64,000 bases of DNA. It comes from Butyrivibrio sp. Its GTDB lineage: Bacteria > Bacillota > Clostridia > Lachnospirales > Lachnospiraceae. A program made the position numbers and the translations under genes. The notes under the pieces were generated by a model. It did no database searches, was not told where the DNA came from, and worked only from the letters and a program-made list of their open reading frames with translations. Location: the NCBI GenBank assembly GCA_022486625.1, contig JAKVKH010000002.1, positions 1-64,000 on the forward strand, written 5' to 3'. Below are positions 16,148-26,190 of the stretch, piece by piece (the stretch's first letter is position 1; each line of letters opens with the position of its first letter).

Positions 16148-17845
16148 ATGAAAAAAGCAGTTCCTGTGATATTCACAATTGTCCTTATTATATTGCTTGG
16201 GGCGGCTGTGTTTGGAAAAAAACTGATCAGCCGTTATTCATACAGTAAAGAACGCGCTGACCTGAATACATATTTTGGCGTAAAAGACGATACTGATGTA
16301 CCGATTACGCTTCAGAATGATCCGTTGGATGTCCATGCAAAGCTTCTTGATGGAAGCTATTACATGGACATTGATTCTGTGCGTACTTATCTGAACAGCA
16401 GATTCTATGAAGGAAAAGAAGACGGAACACTCATTTATACAACGCCGACGGCAATTATTACCGCAACTGCCGGGAGTGGAGACTGGTCCGGTACAGATGG
16501 AACTGCGCAGACAGAAAAATATCAGATTGCAAGGTATGTGGGTGACACCATGTATGTGGCGCTCGATTACGTAAAAAAATATACAAACTTTGAGTATGCG
16601 GCGTATACAGATCCAAATCATATGCAGATCTATACGAAGTGGGATACCAGAAAAGTTGCGACAATTGCAAAGAATACAGAACTGCGTCATAAGGGCGGAG
16701 TGAAAAGCGATATCCTCAAAGACCTTAAGAAGGGTGATGAGGTTATTATTCTTGAAAAAATGGATAACTGGACAAAGGTAAAGACTGAGGACGCATATAT
16801 TGGCTATGTGGAAAATAAGCGGCTGACTGGCAGAAGAGAGGAAACACCGATTGGTGTTTCAGATTATAAAGAGCCGACCTATACCAATATCACAAAGGCT
16901 TATAAGATCAATATGGCGTGGCATGTTGTTGCAGGAATTGCAGGAAACAGTACATTAAGTGCACTGATGGCAAATACGAAGAGTGTCAACACTGTTTCAC
17001 CGACCTGGTTTTCACTGAAGGATAACAGCGGAGACATCACAAGCTTCGCAACCTCGGATTATGTTTCACAGGCGCATAATATGGGGCTGGAAGTATGGGC
17101 GCTTGTAGATAATTTCACCAATAAGGATGTGGATTCTTATGCGATTCTTTCTCATGCAAAGTCCAGAGCAAACCTGATCGACCAGCTGATGAATCAGGCA
17201 AAGCAGTATGGACTTGATGGAATCAATGTGGATTTTGAAAATATAAGTGAAGAATGTGGTCAGTCTTTCATTGAGTTTATCAGAGAACTTTCCATTGCAT
17301 GCAGAGCGCAGCAGATTGTGCTGTCTGTGGACAATTACGTGCCGCTTAGCATTAATGATCATTATGACCGTGCAGAACAGGGACGTGTTGCGGATTATGT
17401 TGTGATCATGGGATATGATGAGCATTACGGCGGGGATAAGGAAGCGGGTTCCGTAGCCAGTATCGATTATGTCAGAAACGGTATTGAGAGTACGGTAAAG
17501 GAGGTTTCTCCCGAAAAGGTAATTAATGGAGTACCGTTTTATACCAGAATCTGGACTACTGCCGGTGGAAAAGTCAGTAGCGAAGCAGTGGGGATGGCAC
17601 AGGCAAATGAGTATATCAGTCAGCATAAAATAAGTATGAAATGGGATGATGCTACATGCCAGAATTATGGTGAGTATACGGATAACAGCGGTGCATTGAA
17701 TCAGATTTGGCTTGAAGATGCAGATTCCATTGATGCCAAGCTGAGTGTGATGTCTGCGAATAAAATCGCGGGGGTTGCCGAGTGGAGGCTTGGTTTTGAA
17801 ACAGCAGATGTATGGGATAAAATTGCTGCTTATGTCGGACAATAA
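16148..17845 (+). CDS. secreted GH18-family cell-wall hydrolase with SH3-like domain
   Basis: A 565-residue protein with an N-terminal signal anchor (VPVIFTIVLIILLGAAVFG), a copper-amine-oxidase-like region (about 40-170), a bacterial SH3 segment (about 175-225, with MDNWTKVKTEDAYIGYV) and a C-terminal glycoside hydrolase 18 barrel. The GH18 motif DGINVDFENI, near residue 363, holds the catalytic Glu. This layout resembles YaaH/SleL-type N-acetylglucosaminidases acting on peptidoglycan or spore cortex fragments. The ATG at 16148 has AAGGAG seven bases upstream. The sua5 gene follows after 24 bases. Confidence 0.88.
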   Translation: MKKAVPVIFTIVLIILLGAAVFGKKLISRYSYSKERADLNTYFGVKDDTDVPITLQNDPLDVHAKLLDGSYYMDIDSVRTYLNSRFYEGKEDGTLIYTTPTAIITATAGSGDWSGTDGTAQTEKYQIARYVGDTMYVALDYVKKYTNFEYAAYTDPNHMQIYTKWDTRKVATIAKNTELRHKGGVKSDILKDLKKGDEVIILEKMDNWTKVKTEDAYIGYVENKRLTGRREETPIGVSDYKEPTYTNITKAYKINMAWHVVAGIAGNSTLSALMANTKSVNTVSPTWFSLKDNSGDITSFATSDYVSQAHNMGLEVWALVDNFTNKDVDSYAILSHAKSRANLIDQLMNQAKQYGLDGINVDFENISEECGQSFIEFIRELSIACRAQQIVLSVDNYVPLSINDHYDRAEQGRVADYVVIMGYDEHYGGDKEAGSVASIDYVRNGIESTVKEVSPEKVINGVPFYTRIWTTAGGKVSSEAVGMAQANEYISQHKISMKWDDATCQNYGEYTDNSGALNQIWLEDADSIDAKLSVMSANKIAGVAEWRLGFETADVWDKIAAYVGQ

Positions 17846-17869
17846 GAAATGTAGTATAATAGAGGCAAT

Positions 17870-18928
17870 ATGAAAACACAGGTAATTGAAATTAATGAAA
17901 ACAACATTGATGCACAGGCGCAGGCAGGACTGCAAAAAGCCGGCGATATTCTGAAAAATGGAGGGCTTGTTGCATTTCCGACGGAAACTGTGTATGGTCT
18001 TGGCGGAGATGCACTTAATCCGGAATCTTCAAAAAAAATCTATGCGGCAAAGGGCAGACCTTCCGATAATCCGTTGATTGTTCATATATATCGTACAGAA
18101 GATCTGGTGCCGATTACCAGGGGGGTACCGCAGGCGGCGTATGACCTTGCAGAGGCATTCTGGCCGGGACCGCTTACGATGATTATGAATAAGTCAGATC
18201 TGGTTCCTTATGAAACGACCGGAGGAATGGATACTGTTGCCATTCGTATGCCCAGTAACAGAATTGCGGCGGCATTGATCAGGACGGGAGGTGGATTTAT
18301 TGCTGCGCCCAGCGCAAATACATCCGGAAGACCGAGTCCGACGCTTGCACAGTATTGCATTGAGGATCTGGACGGCAAGGTAGATATGATTATTGACGGC
18401 GGTCAGGTGGGAATCGGTCTGGAGTCTACCATTGTAGATCTGACAGTAGATGTCCCGATGATATTACGGCCGGGATATATCACACTGGAAATGCTTCAGA
18501 AGGTACTTGGAAATGTGGAAGTGGATCGTACAATTATCGATGGCAATTCGAAGCTGAAGCCAAAGGCACCCGGGATGAAATACAGGCATTATGCACCAAA
18601 GGGTGACCTTACGATCGTAGAGGGAACGCAGGAGCATGTCACGCAGTACATCAATCGGATGGCAGCTGAAAAGATGGCAGAAGGTGAAAAGGTCGGAATT
18701 ATAAGTACTGATGCCACATATGGTGACTATAAGGCAGATGTGGTCAGAAGTGCGGGGAAACGGGAAGATGAAGAAACGATCGCCAGAGAGCTTTTTCACA
18801 TTCTCCGTGAATTTGATGATGAACAGGTAACGGTAATGTATTCGGAATCATTTGATGATAAGGGGATTGGACAGGCAATTATGAACCGGTTGCTGAAAGC
18901 AGCCGGACATCATGTGGAACATGTATAA
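17870..18928 (+). CDS. tsaC: threonylcarbamoyl-AMP synthase (Sua5 type)
   Basis: A 352-residue enzyme joining threonine, bicarbonate and ATP into threonylcarbamoyl-AMP, the first step of the t6A37 modification of ANN-decoding tRNAs. The YrdC domain (about 15-215) has AFPTETVYGLGGDA, KGRPSDNPLIVHI, the FWPGPLTMI segment and PSANTSGRPSPT. A linker and a Rossmann-like Sua5 domain (about 225-345) follow, which marks the long form. GAGG lies six bases before the ATG. The MtaB enzyme encoded at 50.8 kb acts later on the same modified base. Confidence 0.95.
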   Translation: MKTQVIEINENNIDAQAQAGLQKAGDILKNGGLVAFPTETVYGLGGDALNPESSKKIYAAKGRPSDNPLIVHIYRTEDLVPITRGVPQAAYDLAEAFWPGPLTMIMNKSDLVPYETTGGMDTVAIRMPSNRIAAALIRTGGGFIAAPSANTSGRPSPTLAQYCIEDLDGKVDMIIDGGQVGIGLESTIVDLTVDVPMILRPGYITLEMLQKVLGNVEVDRTIIDGNSKLKPKAPGMKYRHYAPKGDLTIVEGTQEHVTQYINRMAAEKMAEGEKVGIISTDATYGDYKADVVRSAGKREDEETIARELFHILREFDDEQVTVMYSESFDDKGIGQAIMNRLLKAAGHHVEHV

Positions 18929-18966
18929 AGAGTGGAGCAAAAAGTAAAGCAGAGGAAGGGGCAGAA

Positions 18967-19407
18967 ATGGTAGCACTTGGAAGTGATCATGGCGGGTTTG
19001 ACCTGAAACAGGCAGTAATTGAGCATCTGAAGGAAAGAGGAATCGCATATAAGGATTTCGGAACCTATGATAAAAAATCCTGTGATTATCCGGTTTTTGG
19101 CGAGGCTGCAGCAGAAGCGGTTGCAAGTGGAGAATGTGAAAAGGGGATTGTGATTTGTACTACAGGGATCGGCATTTCAATTGTGGCCAATAAGGTGAAG
19201 GGGATTCGCTGTGCACTTTGCTCAGATACACTTTCTGCCAGAATGACCAGAGAACATAATGATGCCAATATGCTTGCTATGGGTGGAGGTATGATTGGCA
19301 GTAACCTTGCAGTAGATATTGTAGATACATTTCTTGACACACCGTTTTCCGGCTTGGAGAAACACAGCAGAAGAATTGGTGAAATCAGCACAATGGAGGA
19401 TAAGTAA
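18967..19407 (+). CDS. rpiB: ribose-5-phosphate isomerase B
   Basis: A 146-residue RpiB/LacAB-family sugar isomerase: start [13 protein letters not shown], then [22 protein letters not shown] with the catalytic cysteine, and [13 protein letters not shown]. It interconverts ribose-5-phosphate and ribulose-5-phosphate, feeding PRPP synthesis. A GGAAGGGG site lies before the ATG. Its TAA shares a base with the ATG of upp. Confidence 0.95.
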   Translation: MVALGSDHGGFDLKQAVIEHLKERGIAYKDFGTYDKKSCDYPVFGEAAAEAVASGECEKGIVICTTGIGISIVANKVKGIRCALCSDTLSARMTREHNDANMLAMGGGMIGSNLAVDIVDTFLDTPFSGLEKHSRRIGEISTMEDK

Positions 19408-20036
19408 TGGGAAAGGTTGTAATTATGGATCATCCGTTGATCCAGCATAAGATAGGTTATATCAGAAGGAAAGATACTGGGACAAAGGATTTCAGACAGA
19501 CCATCAGTGAGATTGCGATGCTGATCTGTTATGAGGCAACAAGAGATCTTCAACTGCAGGATGTTGAAATCGAGACACCGATCTGCAAAGCCAAGGTGAA
19601 GGAATTGAAGGGAAGAAAGCTTTGTGTTGTTCCGATTCTGCGTGCCGGACTTGGTATGGTGGATGGAATGCTGACACTGATTCCTGCTGCAAAGGTAGGG
19701 CATATCGGCTTATATCGTGATCCGGAAACGCTTGCACCGGTAGAATACTATTGCAAGATGCCTGCGGATATTACGGAAAGAGAAATTTTTGTGGTAGATC
19801 CGATGCTGGCAACAGGTGGGTCCTCTTCTGCGGCAATTACAATGCTGAAAAAGAGAGGCTGTAAGCATATTCATTTTATGTGCATTATTGCTGCACCGGA
19901 AGGAATCAAAAAACTGCAGGCAGATCATCCGGATATTGATATTTTCATTGGTGCCGTAGATGAAAAGCTGAACGAACATGGATATATTGTTCCGGGTCTT
20001 GGGGACGCAGGAGACAGAATTTTCGGAACAAAATAA
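19407..20036 (+). CDS. upp: uracil phosphoribosyltransferase
   Basis: A 209-residue UPRTase that makes UMP from uracil and PRPP. Visible motifs are [20 protein letters not shown] at the start, [13 protein letters not shown], the PRPP loop [11 protein letters not shown] near residue 130, and the uracil-binding C-terminus [12 protein letters not shown]. It is coupled to rpiB by a TAATG overlap and followed 20 bases later by dCMP deaminase, giving a pentose and pyrimidine salvage cluster. Confidence 0.97.
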   Translation: MGKVVIMDHPLIQHKIGYIRRKDTGTKDFRQTISEIAMLICYEATRDLQLQDVEIETPICKAKVKELKGRKLCVVPILRAGLGMVDGMLTLIPAAKVGHIGLYRDPETLAPVEYYCKMPADITEREIFVVDPMLATGGSSSAAITMLKKRGCKHIHFMCIIAAPEGIKKLQADHPDIDIFIGAVDEKLNEHGYIVPGLGDAGDRIFGTK

Positions 20037-20056
20037 TCCTTTAGGGGAGAACGTTC

Positions 20057-20539
20057 ATGAAAAGAGAAGACTATATAACGTGGGATGAGTATTTTATGGG
20101 GGTTGCCAAACTGTCCGGAATGAGATCAAAGGATCCGAACACTCAGGTTGGCTCCTGCATTGTAAGCCAGGAGAATAAAATCCTCTCCATGGGGTATAAT
20201 GGGTTTCCTAAGGGATGCTCTGATGATGATTTCCCATGGGAGCGTGATGGGGATGATGAGCTTGCAACAAAGTATCCATATGTAACGCACAGTGAACTGA
20301 ATGCTATTCTGAACTATCGTGGCGGCAGTCTGGAAGGCGCGAAGATCTATGTTTCTCTTTTTCCATGTAATGAATGTGCCAAGGCAATTATTCAGGCAGG
20401 GATCAGGACGGTAATCTATGACAGTGACAAATACAGCAGTTCTGCTGCAACACGTGCATCCAAGAAAATGTTTGATGCAGCAGGGGTCAGATATTATCAG
20501 TATCAGCGTTCGGGGCGCAACATACAGATTATCATATGA
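20057..20539 (+). CDS. dCMP deaminase
   Basis: A 160-residue deoxycytidylate deaminase (ComEB type) turning dCMP to dUMP for thymidylate synthesis. The zinc site is formed by HSELNA near residue 78 and PCNECAK near residue 97; the N-terminal DPNTQVGSCIV segment is typical. GGGGAG precedes the ATG. Its stop overlaps the ATG of the following SleB-type gene by four bases, so the pair is probably translated together even though the functions differ. Confidence 0.93.
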   Translation: MKREDYITWDEYFMGVAKLSGMRSKDPNTQVGSCIVSQENKILSMGYNGFPKGCSDDDFPWERDGDDELATKYPYVTHSELNAILNYRGGSLEGAKIYVSLFPCNECAKAIIQAGIRTVIYDSDKYSSSAATRASKKMFDAAGVRYYQYQRSGRNIQIII

Positions 20540-21732
20540 GATATTTCAAACATGGGGTAAAAACTGAATATATACGTAAAAAAGGCATCCGATGCTGTGG
20601 ACTGATTCTGGCAGTCATGCTTTGTGTCATGTCTGTTCCCGGAAGAGCAGATGCAACGGAAGAAACAAAGCAGAAGCTGAAGGAAGCACAGCAGAAAAGG
20701 GAGCAGACTCAGTCTACACTGGATAATCAGAAAAGTAACATTAATCAGATGAACAGCCAGAAAGACAGTCTTCAGGGTCAGCTCAGCAATCTGAATGGTC
20801 AGCTTACGCAGGTCAGCGATAATCTTGCAGATATAGAAAAGCAGATTGATACAAAGCAGACCGAAATCGATACGACCAAAGATGATCTTGCCAAGGCCAA
20901 AAAAACTGAGGAAGCCCAGTACGCTGCAATGAAGAAAAGGGTTCAGTTTATTTATGAAAAACAGAGCAATGCACTTCTGGAAATGTTTTTTAAGGCCAAA
21001 AGTTTTGGAGATTTTCTGAACCAGAGCAATTATGTGGCAGATCTTTCCGCTTATGATCGTAAGATGCTGGATCAGTATCAGAAAACCAAGCAAGAGGTTG
21101 CAAAGAAGGAAGCAGATCTTGAAAAGGAAATGAGTGACCTTAATGCGTACCAGACAAAGCAGCAGGCGGAACAGAGCCGTGTTTCAGGTCTGGTAAGTCA
21201 GACTTCTGGAAATATCAGCAAGTACTCAAACCAGATTTCTGATGCACAGAAACAGGCGCAGGCGATTGAAGATGATATTACGCAGCAGGATGCTGATATC
21301 AAGGCATTGCAGGCTAAGCTGGCAGAGGAAATCAGAATGTCCAAGCTGGCGGCACAGTCTTCCTGGAGAGATATTTCCGAGGTAACGTTTGCAGATGGGG
21401 ATCGCTATCTTCTGGCAAATCTGATATACTGCGAAGCAGGCGGAGAACCATACGAAGGTAAGCTTGCAGTGGGCGCAGTGGTAATCAACAGGGTGCTCAG
21501 TTCGGTATATCCGAATACAGTTGTAGGGGTGATTTATCAGAATAAACAGTTTTCACCTGTTGCAAGCGGAAGACTTGCGCTGGCACTGGCTGAAGGGCGG
21601 GCAACAGACTCCTGCTATCAGGCAGCGGATCAGGCAATGAGCGGCGTTACCAATGTTGGAGAATGTGTATATTTCAGAACGCCGATTGATGGACTGACAG
21701 GAATTAACATTGGCGGACATGTGTTTTACTGA
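20536..21732 (+). CDS. secreted coiled-coil protein with SleB-type cell-wall hydrolase domain
   Basis: A 398-residue exported protein: a signal peptide (about residues 1-36, ending near GRADA), a long coiled coil (about 40-270, rich in Lys, Gln, Asp and Asn, as in CwlO/EnvC-like proteins), and a C-terminal hydrolase_2/SleB domain (LLANLIYCEAGGEPYEGKLA, AVVINRV, FSPV). SleB domains are lytic transglycosylases or amidases cutting peptidoglycan, often spore cortex. The coiled coil probably controls or locates the enzyme. The start overlaps the dCMP deaminase stop; its end overlaps the convergent DUF402 gene by seven bases. Confidence 0.88.
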   Translation: MRYFKHGVKTEYIRKKGIRCCGLILAVMLCVMSVPGRADATEETKQKLKEAQQKREQTQSTLDNQKSNINQMNSQKDSLQGQLSNLNGQLTQVSDNLADIEKQIDTKQTEIDTTKDDLAKAKKTEEAQYAAMKKRVQFIYEKQSNALLEMFFKAKSFGDFLNQSNYVADLSAYDRKMLDQYQKTKQEVAKKEADLEKEMSDLNAYQTKQQAEQSRVSGLVSQTSGNISKYSNQISDAQKQAQAIEDDITQQDADIKALQAKLAEEIRMSKLAAQSSWRDISEVTFADGDRYLLANLIYCEAGGEPYEGKLAVGAVVINRVLSSVYPNTVVGVIYQNKQFSPVASGRLALALAEGRATDSCYQAADQAMSGVTNVGECVYFRTPIDGLTGINIGGHVFY

Positions 21733-22214
21733 TTTTGAGAAATGGCATTTTCAATGGGATTTTTTATGTTTGAAACTCCATTGGCATATAGTTCAGTTAA
21801 GAGTCTGTTCAATGCGAGCAGGCTCTTTTTCAGAAGATTGGCATTAATAAGCTGGCGGTCAAAAGCATCCTCAAGTTCATCAAGATCAACGACACGGATA
21901 CTTCCGTCTGGCTCAATAATGACATCAGCAAGGAGATCGGTGACCAGAATGGTATTCTTTTCCGGATCGATTTCATAATCAACAATATCGCAGTACCAGT
22001 ATGCAAAGGAATTGTCGGCACGATAGAATTTACTGACTTTCCAGTTTTGTTTCAGATAATAACAGGAATAACCGTAAGCCAGATTCGGCTTTGGGTGAAA
22101 TGCTTTCCATGAAGTAATGACGACGGATTCATCACATTTCAGAATCGTGTCATCTTTCAGCAGAATACATTCGGATGGAATAATTCGTTTACGATAAAGA
22201 ATCGGGTGAATCAT
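21726..22214 (-). CDS. DUF402 family protein
   Basis: A 162-residue protein resembling DUF402 proteins (YgaC type), some of which are nucleoside di/triphosphate phosphatases. Supporting segments are WKVSKFYRADNSFAYWYCDI and DIVDYEIDPEKNTILVTDLLADVII with several conserved acidic residues. The ATG at 22214 has GGGAG about nine bases upstream; a longer frame from a TTG at 22229 would include this site. It is convergent with the SleB-type gene and overlaps it by seven bases, with no room for a terminator. The exact substrate is unknown. Confidence 0.75.
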   Translation of the reverse strand: MIHPILYRKRIIPSECILLKDDTILKCDESVVITSWKAFHPKPNLAYGYSCYYLKQNWKVSKFYRADNSFAYWYCDIVDYEIDPEKNTILVTDLLADVIIEPDGSIRVVDLDELEDAFDRQLINANLLKKSLLALNRLLTELYANGVSNIKNPIENAISQNQ

Positions 22215-22325
22215 AATATGTTCTCCCAATCAGCGCATGCCGCGCGATCACAAACAGAATCGGTTATGATTAAAAGCTTACACTTTAGAATTTGAATTGT
22301 CAATCAGACAGAAATGGAATATTGA

Positions 22326-24908
22326 ATGAAAAAACAAGTGATAAAAATTATCTATATATTGGCCGTCTTTGTGATTTCAGTATTGGTTATAGGGGAGATA
22401 TCCAACCAGGAAAACACAGATATGACAGCACAGATGCCGGCGGCGACTTATCCGGTGATTTCCATGCTGGAAAATGGGAAGGCAGTGGATACACTGCATG
22501 GTTATGCACAGGAGATGGAAGTAAATTATATGCATGGAACAATACTTCCAATTGGAAAAAACAGGCAGATTCAGATGCATATGCAGTTGTTTGGCACAAA
22601 ACCTGAAAATCTTACATTTGAAGTAAGAACGCTGGATGGAACAAGTCTTGTAGAAAGTACCAAAATTTCAGACTACAGGGAAGATGATAATGCAGGTACC
22701 CTTGAAGCATCTTTTCAGCTGAAGGATCTGATTGAAAGTGATACAGAGTACATGCTGGTAATTCTGGCGGATGTTAACGGAAAAACGGTCAGATATTATA
22801 CCAGAATTGTATGGACAGAGGATGACAGCAGATATCATGTGGACGAAAAGCTGAATTTTGTCAGAACGTTTCATGACAGTACATTTGATAAAAACAAGGC
22901 ACAGAACCTGTCAGGTTATCTGGAGACAAATTCGGAAGGAGACAATTCTTCTTTTTATAAAGTTGATATTCACAGCAGTCTGGATCAGGTATCGTGGGGA
23001 GCACTTGCAATTACTTCGCATACAGATCCGGAAGTTTTCATTACCGATATTCATGGACAGACTGCGTCGTTCAGGCTGGATTATCAGGTGACGGTTACAG
23101 ATGATCAGAAGGTCGCAAGGACGTATGATGTGCAGGAAAGCTACAGAGTCAGATATACTTCGGATCGCATATACCTTCTGGATTTCCAGAGAACAATGGA
23201 TTATGTGTTTGAAGGAAGTGCATCAGATTTCTCCGGAACAAAACTGAATCTCTCTATCAGTGACCCGGATCTTCAGATGATGGAAAGTGATGGCGGCGGA
23301 GCATTTGCCTTTGTAAGTGCAGACAGGCTCTATATTTATAATGTAAGCGATCGTAAGATGGCCAGGCTTTTTGGGTTTTATAACAGTGATCAGAACGATG
23401 TCAGGACGTTGTGGAAAAATAATTCCATCAGGATACTGAGTGTGGATGAGGCCGGAAACGTAGAATTTCTGGTGTCAGGGTACATGGACAGAGGAAGGCA
23501 TGAAGGAGAAGTGGGAACGGTTGTTTATAATTATAATGCAACCGTGAATACGGTAGAGGAAAAAGCATTTGTATCCAGTACACAGTCGGAAGAAATTGTG
23601 ATGGCCTATGCAAAGGAACTGGCGTATGCCAATCAGAATGATGAATTCTATATGATGCGGGGGGACAGTGTTTATGCAGTAAATCTTAATGACAGGTCAT
23701 GGAAGGATGTCATTAAAAATATTGTAAGCTGTGATTACAGGATCTCAGAATCCGGAAGTATGGTGGTATGGCAGAAAAACTCCGGAGAAGATGCGATGAG
23801 CAGCATTCAGTTGATGAATATGAATACACAGGCAGTTTCGGAGATTACCGCAGACAGTGGAGATTATATCAGACCGATTGGATTTATGGGAGAGGATCTT
23901 GTATATGGGCTTCTTCATAAGAGCGATATTTATAATGATCAGATGGGCAACCCGGTATATCCGATGTATAGCATTCAGATCAGGGATAAAGATGGAAATA
24001 CGCTTGAGAACTATCATGTAGATAATATGTTTGTAACGGATGCAGAGATTAATGACAGTCAGATTACGTTGACCAGGGTCAGACTGGATGAGAAAACAAA
24101 GAAATATACGAGTGCAGATGCAGACCAGATCATGAGCACGTTGGAAGCCGAAGCAGGTAGCAATACAGTAGTTACGGCAAATTCTGATGTGTTTGAAAAT
24201 ATTGTAGAGATTGCATTAAAGAGCAGCTCTGATGAAAATACGGTAAAGCTTCTGACACCAAGTGAGATCCTTTATGAAGGAAGCCGTGATGTATTGATTA
24301 CAGAAGAGACAGAGGAGAACCTTCCGCAGATGTATTATACATATGGTCAGAGCGGGATAGAAGGAATCTATACAGACCCGGCAAAAGCTGTTTCGGCAGC
24401 AGATGAAATATCCGGCGTGGTGGTAGATGATACGAACAGATATGTCTGGATCAAGGGAAATCTGCTGACAAAGAATCAGATCATGTCGATCACAAATGCG
24501 GTAACAGGAAAAGATCTTTCGGGAGAATCTTCAACAACGGCCTGTCTTGATCTGATGCTTCAGAATGAAGGAATCAGTCAGAATGTGCAGGCAATGTTGA
24601 AAAAAGGGAGTTCTGTCAATGAGATTTTAAGCTCAAGTCTTTCAGATGCGCAGATTCTTGATCTTGGAGGTTGTAGTCTGAGCGCTGCATTATACTATGT
24701 CAATCAGGATATTCCGGTGCTGGCAATGATGAATGATGGAAGTTCTGTGCTGATTATCGGTTTCAACGATCTTAATACAGTGATTCTGGATCCGGAAAAG
24801 AAAACAGCGGCCGTATATAAGTATGGAATGAAAGATTCGGAAGAGCTTTTTGAGAAGAACGGGAATCACTTTATCACCTATCTGATGCCGCAGGAGGATG
24901 CAGGCTGA
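22326..24908 (+). CDS. large secreted or membrane-anchored protein with a C39-like end
   Basis: An 860-residue protein that I do not recognise as a whole. One N-terminal transmembrane segment (IIYILAVFVISVLVIGEI) points to an extracellular body, mostly beta-rich and acidic. The C-terminal 130 residues resemble a C39-like peptidase fold: TACLDLMLQNEGI near residue 738 aligns with the catalytic-Cys helix, and PVLAMMNDGSSVLIIGFNDLNTVILDP with the His strand. The His position appears to be Ser, so it may be inactive and serve for binding. It is a single gene between a promoterless gap (divergent from DUF402) and a terminator. Alternative: a divergent active protease. Confidence 0.7.
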   Translation: MKKQVIKIIYILAVFVISVLVIGEISNQENTDMTAQMPAATYPVISMLENGKAVDTLHGYAQEMEVNYMHGTILPIGKNRQIQMHMQLFGTKPENLTFEVRTLDGTSLVESTKISDYREDDNAGTLEASFQLKDLIESDTEYMLVILADVNGKTVRYYTRIVWTEDDSRYHVDEKLNFVRTFHDSTFDKNKAQNLSGYLETNSEGDNSSFYKVDIHSSLDQVSWGALAITSHTDPEVFITDIHGQTASFRLDYQVTVTDDQKVARTYDVQESYRVRYTSDRIYLLDFQRTMDYVFEGSASDFSGTKLNLSISDPDLQMMESDGGGAFAFVSADRLYIYNVSDRKMARLFGFYNSDQNDVRTLWKNNSIRILSVDEAGNVEFLVSGYMDRGRHEGEVGTVVYNYNATVNTVEEKAFVSSTQSEEIVMAYAKELAYANQNDEFYMMRGDSVYAVNLNDRSWKDVIKNIVSCDYRISESGSMVVWQKNSGEDAMSSIQLMNMNTQAVSEITADSGDYIRPIGFMGEDLVYGLLHKSDIYNDQMGNPVYPMYSIQIRDKDGNTLENYHVDNMFVTDAEINDSQITLTRVRLDEKTKKYTSADADQIMSTLEAEAGSNTVVTANSDVFENIVEIALKSSSDENTVKLLTPSEILYEGSRDVLITEETEENLPQMYYTYGQSGIEGIYTDPAKAVSAADEISGVVVDDTNRYVWIKGNLLTKNQIMSITNAVTGKDLSGESSTTACLDLMLQNEGISQNVQAMLKKGSSVNEILSSSLSDAQILDLGGCSLSAALYYVNQDIPVLAMMNDGSSVLIIGFNDLNTVILDPEKKTAAVYKYGMKDSEELFEKNGNHFITYLMPQEDAG

Positions 24909-24931
24909 TATTGCCTTATAGTATTATATAG

Positions 24932-24976
24932 AAAAAGGAGCAGCTGTTTCATGGCTTTGAAACAACTGCTCCTTTT
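24932..24976. terminator. bidirectional terminator between convergent genes
   Basis: A stem of about 19 bp with one mismatch (arms 24932-24951 and 24958-24976) has an A run on the left and TTTT on the right. It ends both the 860-residue gene and prs. Confidence 0.92.
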
Positions 24977-24999
24977 ATATGAGGCTATTGCATATTGAT

Positions 25000-26190
25000 T
25001 TAGTTGGTTAATTCTCCGTTCTTATATCTGGTAACGATGCTCTGGATACGTTCAACCGGATTTAAGAGATCACTGATGGAAGCATCATGATTTAAGGTGT
25101 CGATCAGGTATGCGATATATTTACTCATATCGCAGCTGATATACCATTCACGGGAAAGAAGTTCAGGCGTCTGATAAATCAGATTGGTGGTCAGAATACG
25201 GTCGATGATTCCATCTTTATAAGCCTCATCAAATTTTTCCAGACCGCCGGTAAACAGACCAAAGGTAGAAAATACATAAATTCTGGCAGCTTTTCGTTCC
25301 TTCAGGGCAGCGGCAACATCCAGCATGCTCTCGCCGGAGGAGATCATATCGTCGACGATGATGACAGATTTACCTTCGACAGAAGAACCAAGAAATTCGT
25401 GAGAGAGGATCGGATTACGACCATCAACTACCTGAGTATAGTCACGGCGCTTATAAAACATTCCGACATCAAGACCAAGAACACTGGCAAGATAAATAGC
25501 ACGGCTCATGCCGCCTTCATCAGGGCTGATGACCATCATGTGATCAGAATCAATCTGAAGGTCATTTACATTGCGAAGAAGAGCCTTGATAAACTGGTAA
25601 GTAGTGCGAACCGTTTCAAAACCATGCAGCGGGATTGCATTCTGGACACGTGGATCATGAGCATCAAAAGTGATGATATTATCAACACCCATATTTACCA
25701 GTTCCTGAAGAGCAATGGCACAGTCAAGAGATTCACGGCCGCTTCTTTTGTGCTGTCTGCTTTCGTACAGGAAAGGCATGATGACTGTAATTCTTCTTGC
25801 TTTTCCTCCGACAGCGGCGATAATGCGTTTTAAATCCTGATAATGATCATCGGGAGACATATGATTCTGCTTACCGAAAAGAGAATAGGTCAGACTGTAA
25901 TTTGCAACATCAACCATAAGGTACAGATCGTCACCACGGACAGATTCTTTGATGACACCCTTGGCTTCGCCGCTTCCAAAACGCGGAACATCGGCTTCCA
26001 AAAGGTAGGAAGGACGTTCATAACCTGTAAATGCAAGGCTTCCCTTGTGCTCGTTCTCACGTTCAGCTCTCCATTTTACAAGGTAATAATCAACTTTTTC
26101 TCCGAGGGAACGGCAGCCTTTCAGTGGGATGATACCGAGTGAACCTACCGGTATGGTTTCCAGATCTCTTTTTTCTTCTCTTCTTGGCAT
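25000..26190 (-). CDS. prs: ribose-phosphate pyrophosphokinase (PRPP synthetase)
   Basis: A 396-residue enzyme making PRPP from ribose-5-phosphate and ATP. Recognisable are PFLYESRQHKRSGRESLDC (the ATP-binding region), TFDAHDPRVQNAIP, SPDEGGMSRA and the PRPP loop VIIVDDMISSGESM near residue 282. It is longer than the usual ~315 residues because of an extra N-terminal segment of about 80 residues, seen in a clostridial subgroup. GAGGAG precedes the ATG at 26190. It is the last gene of the murC-dnaD-dnaC-prs strand block. Confidence 0.93.
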   Translation of the reverse strand: MPRREEKRDLETIPVGSLGIIPLKGCRSLGEKVDYYLVKWRAERENEHKGSLAFTGYERPSYLLEADVPRFGSGEAKGVIKESVRGDDLYLMVDVANYSLTYSLFGKQNHMSPDDHYQDLKRIIAAVGGKARRITVIMPFLYESRQHKRSGRESLDCAIALQELVNMGVDNIITFDAHDPRVQNAIPLHGFETVRTTYQFIKALLRNVNDLQIDSDHMMVISPDEGGMSRAIYLASVLGLDVGMFYKRRDYTQVVDGRNPILSHEFLGSSVEGKSVIIVDDMISSGESMLDVAAALKERKAARIYVFSTFGLFTGGLEKFDEAYKDGIIDRILTTNLIYQTPELLSREWYISCDMSKYIAYLIDTLNHDASISDLLNPVERIQSIVTRYKNGELTN

